Assembly (NCBI GenBank): GCA_002742935.1
Contig: PDON01000062.1
Location: 1-64,000, forward strand
Length of the DNA: 64,000 nt
Direction: 5' to 3'
Source of the DNA: Candidatus Cloacimonadota bacterium
GTDB lineage: Bacteria > UBA4055
Of the stretch, positions 54,387 through 64,000 are shown piece after piece. Every line of letters begins with the position of its first letter. The stretch's first letter is position 1. The notes below the pieces were generated by a model. It made no database searches. It was not told the DNA's origin and saw only the letters and a program-made list of their open reading frames with translations. Made by a program: the position numbers and the translations under genes.

Positions 54387-55637
54387 ATGGCAGTTATAAA
54401 AAAGTTTAAAGCTATCAGACCTAAGGAAGGTTTAGAAAAAGCTGTTGCATCTTTCCCTTACGATGTAATAAATAGTGAAGAAGCAAGAGAGATTGCAAAA
54501 GGTAATCCACACTCATTTTTGCATGTTGTAAAACCGGAAATAGATCTACCTGTTGGAACAGATCTATACTCTGAAGAAGTATATGCTACAGCAAAGGCTA
54601 ACATTGAAAAGTTTATTAGCGAAGGTACTCTTATTCAAGATGAGGAGCCAAAACTATATATCTACAGACAAACAATGGATGGTAGAGAGCAGTATGGTAT
54701 TGTGGGATCTGCTTTTGTTGATGATTATGATAACGATGTAATAAAAAAGCATGAGCATACAAGAAAGAAGAAAGAGGCTGACAGGGTAAAACATGTTGAT
54801 ACTACAAATATCAATGCAGGACCTATATTCTTAACTTACAAAAATAAAGAGTCTATCAACAATATAGTTTCAGATGTTGTTAAATCTACTAAACCTGTTT
54901 ACGATTTTGTAGCAGATGATGGTATTGGTCACACTGTTTGGATTATTGAAGATGATTCTAAATCTGATAAATTAATTGAAGAGTTTGCTAAGATAGATTA
55001 CTTATATGTTGCAGACGGTCATCACAGATCAGCTTCAGCTGCTATTGTAGCTAACAGAAGAAGAGAGAATAATCCAAACCATAATGGTAGTGAAGAGTAC
55101 AATTACTTTTTAGCTGTTTACTTTCCTGATGAGCAACTTCATATTATGGATTATAACAGAGTTGTTATTGATCTTAATGGTAACAGTGAAGATGAGTATT
55201 TTGAGAAACTTACAAAGATTTTTGAATGTGAGAAGATTGGATCAGATATATACAGACCTACCAAAAAGGGTGAGATTGGAATGTATATGGATAAAAACTG
55301 GTACAAGCTTACTGTAAAGAGTGGTATTTTTGATCCTAAAGATCCTGTAAACAGTTTGGATACGGCAATTCTTCAGTCAAATATTTTAGACCCTGTTTTA
55401 GGTATTGATGATCCTAGAACTAGCGAAAGGGTTGATTTTATCGGTGGAATTAGAGGACTTGAAGAACTGGTTAAGCTCGTTGATTCCGGAAAGTTTAAAG
55501 TAGCTTTCGCAATGTATCCAACTTCTATAAAGGAGTTGATGGATATTGCTGATGCCGGTAAAGTTATGGCACCAAAATCTACATGGTTTGAGCCTAAACT
55601 AAGATCAGGTCTTTTAATTCATAGTTTAAATGATTAA
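54387..55637 (+). CDS. DUF1015 family protein
   Basis: The 416-residue protein matches DUF1015 throughout: 'FKAIRPKEGLEKAVASFPYDVINSEEAREIAKGNPHSFLHVVKPEI', 'LYIYRQTMDGREQYGIVGSAFVDDY', 'KHEHTRKKKEADRV' and the hallmark 'YVADGHHRSASAAIVA', then 'VMAPKSTWFEPKLRSGLLIHSL' (each in parts). The 'DGHHR' motif is reminiscent of the ParB/sulfiredoxin fold, some members of which are nucleotide-dependent serine kinases. A catalytic role is only inferred. TTAGGAGA lies 6 bases before the ATG. It is a single gene with a terminator behind it. Confidence 0.9.
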   Translation: MAVIKKFKAIRPKEGLEKAVASFPYDVINSEEAREIAKGNPHSFLHVVKPEIDLPVGTDLYSEEVYATAKANIEKFISEGTLIQDEEPKLYIYRQTMDGREQYGIVGSAFVDDYDNDVIKKHEHTRKKKEADRVKHVDTTNINAGPIFLTYKNKESINNIVSDVVKSTKPVYDFVADDGIGHTVWIIEDDSKSDKLIEEFAKIDYLYVADGHHRSASAAIVANRRRENNPNHNGSEEYNYFLAVYFPDEQLHIMDYNRVVIDLNGNSEDEYFEKLTKIFECEKIGSDIYRPTKKGEIGMYMDKNWYKLTVKSGIFDPKDPVNSLDTAILQSNILDPVLGIDDPRTSERVDFIGGIRGLEELVKLVDSGKFKVAFAMYPTSIKELMDIADAGKVMAPKSTWFEPKLRSGLLIHSLND

Positions 55638-55660
55638 AACATTTATAAATAATAACACAT

Positions 55661-55692
55661 AAAAAAACCTCCAATTTTTTGGAGGTTTTTTT
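55661..55692. terminator. Bidirectional terminator between convergent genes
   Basis: The stem AAAAAAACCTCCA/TGGAGGTTTTTTT (55661-55673 with 55680-55692) has a 6-base loop and A and T tracts on both flanks. It lies between the DUF1015 gene (plus) and the SGNH lipoprotein gene (minus). Confidence 0.92.
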
Positions 55693-55708
55693 ATGATTTA
55701 ATTTTTAT

Positions 55709-57067
55709 CTAATCTGTAGTAGGTAATGAACCCGGAATAGTTGAAACATTTATAAGAGGTATTTCAGAGTTGAGTTTATTATTAATAGCTGAAATAAATC
55801 TATTTGCTATAACTGCATAGCCTTGAGAAGTTGGATGAATTCCGTCAAAACTAAAGAGATTACCACTTATATAATCTGTTGTAAATTTTATACCATTTTC
55901 AACCAATCCTCCCTCATTAACATCATCAAAAAAGCTATTTATATCAACAAGAGAGAATCCTCTGCTATTACACACATCTTTAATTACGCTATTGTATTGA
56001 TCAACTATACCTTCCGCATTTGAAATCTCTTCTCTGCTTATTGAAAACTTATCAGGGAATGGGTTTGCAGGATGAAAGCCAAATACTTGAGTTGTATCAA
56101 TTCCCGCAGGTATATTATAGCTTCCATCAGCTTGAAGATATGGCTTTCCTGTAGGAACACCTATAAAGGAGATTAAACTTTTTCCACCAATGGTAACCAT
56201 CCCTTTTAAACTATCAAGATCATCAGGTGAGTAGGGGATAGGGTCATTTGCCAAAAAAAGACCTGCAATCAAACCTTGATTATAGCTTGATCTCATATTT
56301 TCAGCTATTTTTGGCCCGTAACTAGTTAGGAAAGGTATTGTAAATACATCCGGTATATTTCCAATAAATATATCGGCATTTGTTCCGGCTAATGAGTCAG
56401 CCAACTGGTTGTACAATCCGGCAAAAGTTGCTACAGGAGTAAAAGGAACCTCTCCACCATGGGTATAATATCCCAAAATATCGTTGTTTCCTGCCCACAA
56501 AGTAACTAAACTTGGATTAGATGCTTTTAGTTGGGAAATTTGAGATCCCATATTTAAAGCAGAGTTTCTTAAAACAAGATCAAAAAATGGATTTGGAGTC
56601 GGATTAGCAGGATTGAAAACCGAAGAAGCACAATCATTAGCATTTGTTGCATTTAATATATCATATAGTAAGGCTCCCGGAACTCCAAGATTGTTATAAG
56701 GAGCACCATAGCTCATGTTTAAAGGGGTTCCCTCTTCATTATTAACAACTATTATAGGATTACCATTGTTATCAAAACCATCAATTTCAAGTCTTCCGCC
56801 AAATCCCGGATTAGATATAATAGGCTGTTCAAAACTAGTACCAACTTGGTTAGCTATTATATTTCCCAGAGAGAACTCTTGAGAAGATTGGTATAGTGCT
56901 CTGTTTTGAAAACCTGCCGTAAGAGAGTTTCCGACAGTGTAAAATCTTGAAAAGTCTGCATTTCCCAAGTTTACGGGATTAGGATCTGTTAATGAACTTC
57001 TATCTTCACATGAGGCAAAAAAAAGCCCCAAAACAATAAAAAGTATTAATTTTATATATTTAAACAT
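55709..57067 (-). CDS. SGNH/GDSL-type hydrolase lipoprotein
   Basis: This 452-residue lipoprotein (lipobox 'LFFASC', Cys20) is probably exposed at the outer membrane or periplasm. The esterase/lipase blocks are present: 'YTVGNSLTAG' with nucleophile Ser48, 'NLGVPGA' with the oxyanion glycine, 'LWAGNNDILG' and the C-terminal 'SFDGIHPTSQGYAVIAN' with the Asp-His pair. It should cleave ester-linked lipids. It follows the FadL-type porin gene by about 10 bp on the same strand, which suggests that it releases fatty acids or similar products for uptake by that porin. Confidence 0.9.
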   Translation of the reverse strand: MFKYIKLILFIVLGLFFASCEDRSSLTDPNPVNLGNADFSRFYTVGNSLTAGFQNRALYQSSQEFSLGNIIANQVGTSFEQPIISNPGFGGRLEIDGFDNNGNPIIVVNNEEGTPLNMSYGAPYNNLGVPGALLYDILNATNANDCASSVFNPANPTPNPFFDLVLRNSALNMGSQISQLKASNPSLVTLWAGNNDILGYYTHGGEVPFTPVATFAGLYNQLADSLAGTNADIFIGNIPDVFTIPFLTSYGPKIAENMRSSYNQGLIAGLFLANDPIPYSPDDLDSLKGMVTIGGKSLISFIGVPTGKPYLQADGSYNIPAGIDTTQVFGFHPANPFPDKFSISREEISNAEGIVDQYNSVIKDVCNSRGFSLVDINSFFDDVNEGGLVENGIKFTTDYISGNLFSFDGIHPTSQGYAVIANRFISAINNKLNSEIPLINVSTIPGSLPTTD

Positions 57068-57077
57068 CTATTCCTCC

Positions 57078-58313
57078 CTATAAATCATATGATAGATTTA
57101 ACGCTAAAACATGTGTTATTGCATTGTAAACACCCGTAAGTGGAGCATCTCCATTGGTATAACTGGTTTCTGTCTCATCTATTCTTTTCTCATCAAATCT
57201 TAAGAACAGATAAGCAAAATCAACATTAAAGTTATCTAAGAATCTGTAACCAAAACCAAAGTTTAGACCTAACCTGTCTGAGTCTGGTAAGCTTGGTTCC
57301 GCCATCTTGTCTTTAACAGGATGTTTATCGTAGAATATACCTGACCTTAAAGCAAGTTCATTGTTTACTAACCACTCTACACCAGTTCTCAAAATGTATG
57401 TATCTTTGTAATCTCTGGGACTACTTTTGTTCCAAGATTCATTTTCAAGGAATCTTATGTACATCTTATCGTAAGAACTCCACCAAACATACTGAAGTTC
57501 CGCTGTAAGATTAATATAATCAACAGGTGAATATGCAACACCTATAAGAAGGTCCGCCGGAAGATCAAGATTTGCAGCAATATCACCCTTTGGAATGATT
57601 GGAAGCAATTGATTTGGGGCTACAACCTTTGCCTCTCCTTCAAACTCTAATCCTACTTCCGACTTATATTTAAATCCAAAACTAAGATTATCCATTGGTT
57701 TGTAAAGCATTGAAACAGAGTAGCCATAACTTGCAGCATCATCACCTTCTAGTTTCATATCTCCTTCACCTTCAAATGGAGCATTGGAAAATTTTCTCTC
57801 TATTAAAACATCTCCATAAACATAAGAAACTCCAAATCCCATAGAAAGATTGGGAAATATTTTAAATGAAAATGATGGTGTTAAGAAAAATGTTTTTAGA
57901 TCTGATTCAACGGATAAAAATCTACCTACCCAATCTTCATCCCACTTTGTTCCCATACCAAAGGGATTATTAAGAGCTAAACCAAAAGAGAAATCCTCAT
58001 TCAATTTTTTAGCGTAGTAAAGGTTGATAGGATTAAAATATTGATTGTCAAGTTTGTACTCTGTTGTAGCAGGAAAAGGACCTCTAAATGTTGCCTCAGG
58101 TTTTATAATTGAAAATCCTACCATTATCTGATCTTTTTCAAGAAAGGTTATGGCTGCAGGATTAAAGTATACTGCGGAAGCATCATCAGCTAATGCCGTA
58201 AATGCATTACCCATTGACATTGCTCTGGCTCCATGCTCGTTTATCTGAAAACCTCCACCCAAAAGAGAGGTTGAAAGTACAAAGAATAAAAGAGTAATTA
58301 TTAGTTTTCTCAT
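57078..58313 (-). CDS. OmpP1/FadL/TodX-family outer-membrane transporter
   Basis: The 411-residue beta-barrel carries hydrophobic compounds such as long-chain fatty acids across the outer membrane. After a signal peptide (RKLIITLLFFVLSTSLLGG) it has the family start 'GFQINEHGARAMSMGNAFTALADDASAVYFNPAAITFL', seen in two runs. It continues with 'FGLALNNPFGMGTKWDEDWVGRFL' and many amphipathic strands, ending 'THVLALNLSYDL' with the usual terminal strand. It is the first gene of a two-gene unit with the SGNH lipoprotein. GGAGGAA lies upstream of the ATG. Confidence 0.94.
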   Translation of the reverse strand: MRKLIITLLFFVLSTSLLGGGFQINEHGARAMSMGNAFTALADDASAVYFNPAAITFLEKDQIMVGFSIIKPEATFRGPFPATTEYKLDNQYFNPINLYYAKKLNEDFSFGLALNNPFGMGTKWDEDWVGRFLSVESDLKTFFLTPSFSFKIFPNLSMGFGVSYVYGDVLIERKFSNAPFEGEGDMKLEGDDAASYGYSVSMLYKPMDNLSFGFKYKSEVGLEFEGEAKVVAPNQLLPIIPKGDIAANLDLPADLLIGVAYSPVDYINLTAELQYVWWSSYDKMYIRFLENESWNKSSPRDYKDTYILRTGVEWLVNNELALRSGIFYDKHPVKDKMAEPSLPDSDRLGLNFGFGYRFLDNFNVDFAYLFLRFDEKRIDETETSYTNGDAPLTGVYNAITHVLALNLSYDL

Positions 58314-58611
58314 TATTACTATTTTCCTCCAATTTGTTAAACAAAATTTTTTATCAACAACTATAAATTAAATATTATCTTATCATTTAGTTTTATAAAA
58401 GATAGTTACACTATTTACAAACAGACCGTTGACTATATAAAAAGTATGAAAAGTTTGATATAATTACAATATAAAAATGATAAAGCTAATTAAAGTTTCT
58501 AAAATAATAGTAGTAATATAGAGAGTTTGAAGGGTTGATAAATTTAATTAACTCATATTTTTTTGTATATTAAAACTTGAAATAATTGAATTGAGTAATG
58601 ATATTGTAGAA

Positions 58612-61600
58612 ATGAAAAAGATAGTAAAAATATTTAAATATATAATACTGATAATTCTACTCATTTTTTTTATATTAATTTTAATTTTACAATTTTTTTT
58701 CCCAAATAACCTCGTTAGAGATGAATTGAAATCCTTTATGGAAAAGAGATATGAGATAAAATTAAAACTTGATGAGATAGATTTTAAGCTTTCAGATGGT
58801 ATTGTTATAAGCTCTTTAGGGTTTGATTCTCCCGATCTTGATTCTCTAATTTCAATAGAAAAAATATCATTAAACTATAGTATCAAAGATATTATAAAGG
58901 GTAAATTTATAATCAATGAGATCAAAACAGATTCTCTTAGATTTAGACTCATAAGTAAAGATGATATTTCAAATCTTCAAAAACTTATAGATAGATTCAA
59001 AAGCAGTGATGAAACTTTTAGTGAAGATAAAAAAGATTCTAATGACAGCAGTTCCACATATTTTAAGATAGAGAGTATTATTTTAAACAACACCTCTTAC
59101 TATCAGAGTAATGAAAATTTTGAACTTCTATTGGAGAGCGGAGATCTTTCAGCCGAACTAACTTTGGATAAAGGTGTAAGTTCAATTGCCAATCTTAATC
59201 TCAAAAATACAAAATTTAACTTTAAAGATTCTCTAAACAATATAAAAACTATATCAAACGGTAGCATAAAAGTAGATTACGGAAAAGGTTTAAAGGGAGC
59301 TGTCTCTCTCAATATTTTAAACCCCTATCTATTGATAAATAATAATAACATAGAGATAGATAGTTTTAAACTTAACACTAATCTTGAATTCAATAATAAT
59401 TTTACCGGAGGATTTGTTGAATATTTAGATCTGGATATAGATGATACAAATATAGATATAGAGGATTTCAAATATGAAGATACAGAAGTAAGCTCCAAAA
59501 AGATAGATCTAAAAATTAAAGAGATATCAAAGTTAATGAGATATGCTAAAGATTTAAATCTTCCGGCTTTTGAACTAAAAGATGATTCTCTCCATTTAGA
59601 AGTTAATGATCTTTTCTATTATATTAAAAAGAAGATATTTAGAGGAGAGTTAGAGCTTGATCTTGGATTTAACTATCTAAACTTTAAGGGTTCCAAATTT
59701 AATGATCTAAGCTTAAACTTTAAAGGAGAGACAAGTTTTAGCTCAATATTTACACTTGAGAATGGAGATTTAAGTTTAAAATGTGAAAAAATAGAGGATA
59801 GACATATACCAAAACCTATAGAACAGTTTAATCTTTTGGTAAGAGCACCAAAAATAGATCCTCTGAAAACCAAACCTATAAATATAGGTTTAACATTAAA
59901 CTCTTTATATTCAGATAGCTTAAAGATTATCTCTAATCTATCTTTAAATAATCTTCTCTCCAATATCTCTCCTGAAAAAAAGGTTGATGGAAATATAGAA
60001 ATAGAAGGTTTCAATATAGATTACAGAGATTCCACCTTTGCCCTTGAAACGGATCTTTTTGTCAGCCTAAATAAAAGTAGATCTGATATAGATCTATCTC
60101 TATCTCAAAATAATATTATCCTAGATTTTAAAAATATTAAAAAAGAGTTTAAAAACTTACTCATTAAGAGCGGGATTAAACTTTACAACCTTAATAATAT
60201 TTTAGTAGAAAATTTGGATCTTAAGCTTGATAATAAACTCTCCTTAAACCTTGATTCTCTATTGTACAGGGATAAAAATATGAACCTAAAAGAGAGTTTA
60301 GTTAAATCAAAAATAACAGAAAGTGATATAGCTCCATTTTTACCTGATTCTCTCCTTAATTTTAAGACTATGGATATAGATTTATCTCTTTCGGGTAAAA
60401 GCAACTTAAAATCTGATAATGATCTGCTACTCAAACATAAAATTTATGTTGATTCCCTGTATTCAAAAGGAGCTTTTCTGGATAGTTTGAACCTTGAAGG
60501 TTCCATTTCACAAAATAGGAATTATACAAAATTGTTAGGAACTTACGGCTTTAGAGGTAGTGAATATGAGGGCTTTGATATTTCTCAATTTGAAAATTTT
60601 GATATAAACTATAAACTCTATAGTGATAATTTTAAAAATTTTTCACTCAATAATTTTAGTTTAAAAGATAAAAATGGAAAGTTTACTCTAGATGGTAGAG
60701 GTGGTTATAGTTTAGATTCAAAGAGGTTTAATTTAAATCTTGGCTTAGATTCAAAATTGGATACACTAAGTATTGTAAAAGGTCTAAGTTTTAAGGGAGA
60801 GGGAACAAAAGTAAAGATTGTTGCAAGTGGTAACACCTCACTTGTTGATTATACTCTAAATCTAAACAACAGCTATAGAAAGATTGAGTACAGAGATTCA
60901 ACTTCTATAGTTTTACTGAAAAACTACTATCAAAACCTACCTGTCTCCGGTAAGATTGATCTTAAAAATTTGGAGATATATCAAAAAAGAGATGATAGAA
61001 GCGGATATATAAACCCTTTGGAATATTTCCAAGAGTTTCAAGAGTATAATGACTCTTTAAACTTTAAATCTTTGGAGTTTACTAAAGATAAAATCTACCA
61101 AAAGATTGAAAACTTTAAAGGTAGAGTTTCCGTAGATGGAAATAGATTTACCATTAGAAACTTTATAGGAAAATATCTAAATGGAGATATTACGGGATCT
61201 GTAAATATTTTAGGAAATAGAAAAATAAAGCAGTTTACTGATTCTATTCATACAAAGCTTTCTCTATATTTTATTGGAATAAACCCAAAGCTTATTAATG
61301 AAAAAAATATAAGTAATTATGAGAGAGGAGAAATAAGTTTAAGAACAGATCTTGATATAGTTGGAACAACTCCAAAGAATGGATCTTTTAACGGGAAATT
61401 AAACTTAACAGGTGTTGGAAGTAGTGAAACAGATACAATTCTTGGAACTCTTTCAAAATTAACAAATGATCAATCCGTGAACTCTTTAAGAAACATACTA
61501 CAACTTTTCCCAGGTGTTAAAGTATCCCTTTTCTCCGTAGGTTTAGTAGATAATTTCATATATATATCTGTTAATCTTGACAAACCTTGGTATCTTTTCT

Positions 61601-61674
61601 ATTTTCCGCTACCAAACGAGATAAACTTTAGTAGACAAAGTTTAAAGTTTTATTTTGATAGATTTCTAAAGTAG
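58612..61674 (+). CDS. AsmA-like / TamB-related giant envelope protein
   Basis: The 1020-residue product has one N-terminal membrane anchor ([21 protein letters not shown]) and then a long periplasmic stretch of regular beta strands. An opening AsmA-type pattern is seen ('[25 protein letters not shown]', '[26 protein letters not shown]'). The C-terminal region with '[15 protein letters not shown]' and 'NGKLNLTG' matches the AsmA-2-like repeats. Such proteins form hydrophobic grooves bridging the inner and outer membranes for lipid transport or barrel assembly. ATG 58612 is chosen because it starts the anchor; a TTG at 58591 is in frame. ispF follows after 10 bp. Confidence 0.8.
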   Translation: MKKIVKIFKYIILIILLIFFILILILQFFFPNNLVRDELKSFMEKRYEIKLKLDEIDFKLSDGIVISSLGFDSPDLDSLISIEKISLNYSIKDIIKGKFIINEIKTDSLRFRLISKDDISNLQKLIDRFKSSDETFSEDKKDSNDSSSTYFKIESIILNNTSYYQSNENFELLLESGDLSAELTLDKGVSSIANLNLKNTKFNFKDSLNNIKTISNGSIKVDYGKGLKGAVSLNILNPYLLINNNNIEIDSFKLNTNLEFNNNFTGGFVEYLDLDIDDTNIDIEDFKYEDTEVSSKKIDLKIKEISKLMRYAKDLNLPAFELKDDSLHLEVNDLFYYIKKKIFRGELELDLGFNYLNFKGSKFNDLSLNFKGETSFSSIFTLENGDLSLKCEKIEDRHIPKPIEQFNLLVRAPKIDPLKTKPINIGLTLNSLYSDSLKIISNLSLNNLLSNISPEKKVDGNIEIEGFNIDYRDSTFALETDLFVSLNKSRSDIDLSLSQNNIILDFKNIKKEFKNLLIKSGIKLYNLNNILVENLDLKLDNKLSLNLDSLLYRDKNMNLKESLVKSKITESDIAPFLPDSLLNFKTMDIDLSLSGKSNLKSDNDLLLKHKIYVDSLYSKGAFLDSLNLEGSISQNRNYTKLLGTYGFRGSEYEGFDISQFENFDINYKLYSDNFKNFSLNNFSLKDKNGKFTLDGRGGYSLDSKRFNLNLGLDSKLDTLSIVKGLSFKGEGTKVKIVASGNTSLVDYTLNLNNSYRKIEYRDSTSIVLLKNYYQNLPVSGKIDLKNLEIYQKRDDRSGYINPLEYFQEFQEYNDSLNFKSLEFTKDKIYQKIENFKGRVSVDGNRFTIRNFIGKYLNGDITGSVNILGNRKIKQFTDSIHTKLSLYFIGINPKLINEKNISNYERGEISLRTDLDIVGTTPKNGSFNGKLNLTGVGSSETDTILGTLSKLTNDQSVNSLRNILQLFPGVKVSLFSVGLVDNFIYISVNLDKPWYLFYFPLPNEINFSRQSLKFYFDRFLK

Positions 61675-61684
61675 GAGAGCTATT

Positions 61685-62170
61685 ATGTTTAGAATAGGAA
61701 ATGGGTACGATGTTCATAAAGTTTGTGACAATAGAAAGCTTATTTTAGGTGGGGTTGAGATACCTTGGAATAGAGGTTTATTGGGACATAGTGATGCCGA
61801 TGTTCTTCTGCATGCTATAATGGATGGTATGTTGGGGGCTCTATGTTTAGGAGATATAGGTAAACATTTTCCCGATACAGATGAGAAGTATAGAGGTATA
61901 TCATCTATAAAGCTACTTAAAGAAGTTAATTCTCTTGTTAAAGATAAGGGATACTCTATAGTTAATATAGATGCTGTTGTTATGGCAGAAAAACCCAAAT
62001 TAAGACCCTTTATAGATCTTATTAGAGAAACTATATCTAAAGAGTTAAAAATAGATGTTGGTTGTGTGAGTGTTAAGGCTACCACAACAGAAAAACTTGG
62101 TTTTGTCGGAAGAGAGGAGGGTATTGCATCCTCCGCAGTTATTTTGTTAAAGAGGGAAAAGAATGGGTAA
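61685..62170 (+). CDS. ispF: 2-C-methyl-D-erythritol 2,4-cyclodiphosphate synthase
   Basis: IspF (161 residues) cyclises CDP-methylerythritol phosphate in the non-mevalonate isoprenoid pathway. Zinc ligands and active-site motifs are 'GNGYDVHKV', '[19 protein letters not shown]', '[14 protein letters not shown]' and '[18 protein letters not shown]'. AGGAG precedes the ATG by 7 bases. Its 3' end overlaps rlmD by 8 bases. It is one of few pathway indicators in the window and shows that the organism uses the MEP route. Confidence 0.97.
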   Translation: MFRIGNGYDVHKVCDNRKLILGGVEIPWNRGLLGHSDADVLLHAIMDGMLGALCLGDIGKHFPDTDEKYRGISSIKLLKEVNSLVKDKGYSIVNIDAVVMAEKPKLRPFIDLIRETISKELKIDVGCVSVKATTTEKLGFVGREEGIASSAVILLKREKNG

Positions 62171-63587
62171 AAAGAGTTCTTATATAGAAATTGTACCGGA
62201 GAAACCTATATATGGAGGTAAGTGTCTAGGTGAATATGAGGGTAAAAAGGTAATTTTAGAGAGGGCTTTACCGGGTGAAAAGGTAGTAGCAAAGGTAAAG
62301 AAGAGAAGAAAAAACTATCTTGAATGTGTTGCTACTGAGATTATTGAAAAAAGTGATAAGAGAGTAGAACATGGTTGTAACTATTATCCATCTTGTGGAG
62401 GATGTAAGCTTTTAGATGTTGATTATAACTACCAGCTAGAGATAAAGTCTACAGTTGTGAAAGATTGTATTGAGAGGCTTGGTAAGGTTAAGGATTACAC
62501 ATATCACAATATTTTAGCTTCTCCTAAAAGTGATAGATATAGAAATAAGATGGAGTTTACTTTTTCAAACCATCAATACTATATAGGTGATAGAGAGTAT
62601 GATGATAGTGATGATTTTTTCTTGGGATTTCATGCTCCAAAAGTTTATAGTAAGGTGATTGATATTGATACCTGCTTACTACATTCAAAAAGGGTTGATT
62701 CTCTATTCAGATCAATTAAGAGAATATGTAAAGAAAGTGGTCTTAAAGCCTACGATATAATGGAGCACACAGGTTTTTTTAGATACTTAGTATTTAGAGA
62801 GACAGTTTCAGGCGAGGTAATGATAAATCTTGTTACAAAAAGATATGAGAGAGAGATTGTTGAAGATATAGCAAAAAAAGTAATAGATGAGAACCCTTTT
62901 GTTGTATCCTTTGTAAATACAATAAACAGTGGTCTTTCATCAACAGCTTACGGAGAAGCTTCATACTTAATTTCAGGAAAAGAGAAGGTTATAGATTCTA
63001 TTGGTAATTTAAAGTTTGAGATTAGTGTAAACTCATTTTTTCAAGTAAACCCTTTTCAAACAGGAAATCTTTACAACAAAGCGTTTGAACTGGGTAGGTT
63101 CTCAAAAAATGATACAATTATAGATCTCTATTGTGGAGTTGGAACAATCTCTTTATTTGCTGCAAGTTATGTAAAGGAGGTTATAGGGTTTGAACTTGTA
63201 GAGAACGCTGTAAAAGATGCTTTAAGAAATATGAAGCTAAATAATTTGACAAATTGCGATTTTTTTAGTGGCGATTTAATGAAAGTTGTAGGTGAAAGAT
63301 CTATTTTTACCGAGAGAAAGTATGATGCAATAATTACAGACCCACCTAGAGATGGAATGCACCCTAAAGTTGTTAAATCAATAGTAGAGTCTAAGATAAA
63401 AAAGATAGTTTATATATCTTGTAATCCATCTACATTTGCAAGAGATGTTGAACTTTTGGAGATTGGAGGGTATAAATTAAAAGAAGCTATTGCTGTTGAT
63501 ATGTTTCCTAATACATATCATGTAGAGACTATTGGAGTTCTTGAATTGGTATCTAAAAAAGAGGAACAGATAAATAGGAGCTGCTAA
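62163..63587 (+). CDS. rlmD: 23S rRNA (uracil-5-)-methyltransferase, RlmD/RumA type
   Basis: The 474-residue enzyme methylates a uracil at C5 in 23S rRNA. It has an N-terminal TRAM domain ([23 protein letters not shown] in part, residues 15-70) and an iron-sulfur cysteine set '[10 protein letters not shown]' plus 'IDTCLL'. The Rossmann methyltransferase domain shows '[16 protein letters not shown]', '[10 protein letters not shown]' and the catalytic cysteine in '[12 protein letters not shown]'. It could equally be one of the other TrmA/RumA paralogues (for example RlmCD). GAGGG lies before the ATG, which is inside the ispF end. Confidence 0.92.
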   Translation: MGKKSSYIEIVPEKPIYGGKCLGEYEGKKVILERALPGEKVVAKVKKRRKNYLECVATEIIEKSDKRVEHGCNYYPSCGGCKLLDVDYNYQLEIKSTVVKDCIERLGKVKDYTYHNILASPKSDRYRNKMEFTFSNHQYYIGDREYDDSDDFFLGFHAPKVYSKVIDIDTCLLHSKRVDSLFRSIKRICKESGLKAYDIMEHTGFFRYLVFRETVSGEVMINLVTKRYEREIVEDIAKKVIDENPFVVSFVNTINSGLSSTAYGEASYLISGKEKVIDSIGNLKFEISVNSFFQVNPFQTGNLYNKAFELGRFSKNDTIIDLYCGVGTISLFAASYVKEVIGFELVENAVKDALRNMKLNNLTNCDFFSGDLMKVVGERSIFTERKYDAIITDPPRDGMHPKVVKSIVESKIKKIVYISCNPSTFARDVELLEIGGYKLKEAIAVDMFPNTYHVETIGVLELVSKKEEQINRSC

Positions 63588-63696
63588 AAAAATGATAACG
63601 AAGTAATAGGAAGTTTACAGGCAGTCTGAAAAATTTTACATTTCTAAGAGTAAATTTTATAATTGAATTCAGGTTAGAGTTAAGTTTAAGGTAAAA

Positions 63697-63728
63697 TAAA
63701 AAAGCCCCAAATTTTGGGGCTTTTTTAT
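63697..63728. terminator. Bidirectional intrinsic terminator
   Basis: AGCCCCAAA and TTTGGGGCT pair tightly (63703-63721) and are flanked by A and T runs. It lies between convergent rlmD (plus) and the partial minus-strand gene ending at 63743. Confidence 0.92.
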
Positions 63729-63742
63729 TAAAAAATTTATCT

Positions 63743-64000
63743 CTATAGAGACATTTTAAGAGCTACACCAAACTTCATTTGCATATCTTTATCATCTGAA
63801 TATCTGGTTAAAGCCTCTCCAGGAAGAAGCATAGCAAAGTAAGGAACCATAGTTAACTTATCATAAGCTCTAATCTTAGCTTTTACATCAAGCTCTGTTC
63901 CAAGGTATGTAGTGTTATCTTTAACAGTAGTACCATCGGTATCGTAATAGTCAACATCCTCTACAGTCATACCTATACCTGCACCTAGAGTAAGATCTAC
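63743..64000 (-). CDS. C-terminal part of a probable outer-membrane beta-barrel protein (cut by window end)
   Basis: The frame is open to the last base, so only 85 C-terminal residues are visible. They form alternating amphipathic strands ('VDLTLGAGIGMTVEDVDYY', 'TYLGTELDVKAKIRAY', 'KLTMVPYFAMLLPGE') and end in 'MQMKFGVALKMSL', as expected for the last strands of a transmembrane barrel. No family can be named. The ATG at 63970 is internal, not the start. Confidence 0.65.
   Translation of the reverse strand, partial: VDLTLGAGIGMTVEDVDYYDTDGTTVKDNTTYLGTELDVKAKIRAYDKLTMVPYFAMLLPGEALTRYSDDKDMQMKFGVALKMSL

Noticed and set aside
1..64000. tRNA, rRNA, CRISPR arrays and insertion-sequence ends.
   Set aside because: Reading both strands gave no cloverleaf with a TTCRANNC arm, no rRNA-like stretch, no direct-repeat array and no transposase with terminal repeats.

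Overview
The window is an AT-rich chromosomal segment (roughly 30% GC by eye) from a Gram-negative-type bacterium with an outer membrane. Supporting features are a FadL-type porin, a TolC/RND efflux system, AsmA-like and TonB-C proteins, several beta-barrel candidates and many lipoproteins. Three proteins end in a C-terminal sorting domain of the type IX secretion type, with the 'NPFNP' signature. That signature, the base composition and the gene set suggest a member of the FCB superphylum (Bacteroidetes/Chlorobi/Fibrobacteres and related candidate phyla such as Cloacimonadota, Marinimicrobia or Delongbacteria). I cannot resolve the phylum from the sequence alone. No rRNA, tRNA, CRISPR array, insertion sequence end or prophage was seen.

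Layout. 1-820: C-terminal piece of an Rpn-type nuclease/transposase gene and an intergenic island of consecutive stem-loops. 822-6250: an aminotransferase and an HtrA protease (minus strand), then a TPR/TonB-C protein, a SpoU-class rRNA methyltransferase and endonuclease III (plus strand, overlapping). 6396-11093 (minus): a dolichol-phosphate-mannose-type transferase, purE, a BMP-family nucleoside-binding lipoprotein, xpt and arginine deiminase. 11391-18204 (plus): a large lipoprotein, an outer-membrane protein, metG, yraN, a GT2 transferase and a small beta-barrel protein. 18300-26155: a sorting-domain protein, a formylglycine-generating-enzyme-like protein, ftsK, panD, a helical-repeat protein and ung. 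26157-37403 (minus): a surface region with a mini sorting-domain protein, a 1909-residue protein of 19 Ig-like modules, two glycosyltransferases, a lipoprotein and a DacB-type peptidase. 37604-40512 (minus): pyrR-pyrB-pyrC. 40606-44198 (minus): a specialised Hsp70 set (GrpE-like, HPD-less J-like, Hsp70 with an acidic tail). 44510-52186 (minus): an MscS channel and a marR-adaptor-RND-TolC efflux operon. 52670-64000: a membrane protein with a stand-alone RapZ C-domain protein, a DUF1015 protein, an SGNH lipoprotein plus FadL porin, an AsmA-like giant, ispF, rlmD and the end of another outer-membrane protein.

How the genes work together. Much of the window is housekeeping: pyrimidine and purine supply, tRNA charging, rRNA modification, DNA repair, chromosome segregation, and isoprenoid and pantothenate precursors. 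The non-routine parts are the Hsp70/J-like/GrpE-like trio with its own strong promoter; the giant Ig-repeat surface protein, whose 5' leader can fold over its ribosome binding site and which lies beside glycosyltransferases; the marR operon with a repeat that straddles its promoter; and terminators placed between pyrR and pyrB and immediately ahead of metG, which suggest attenuation.
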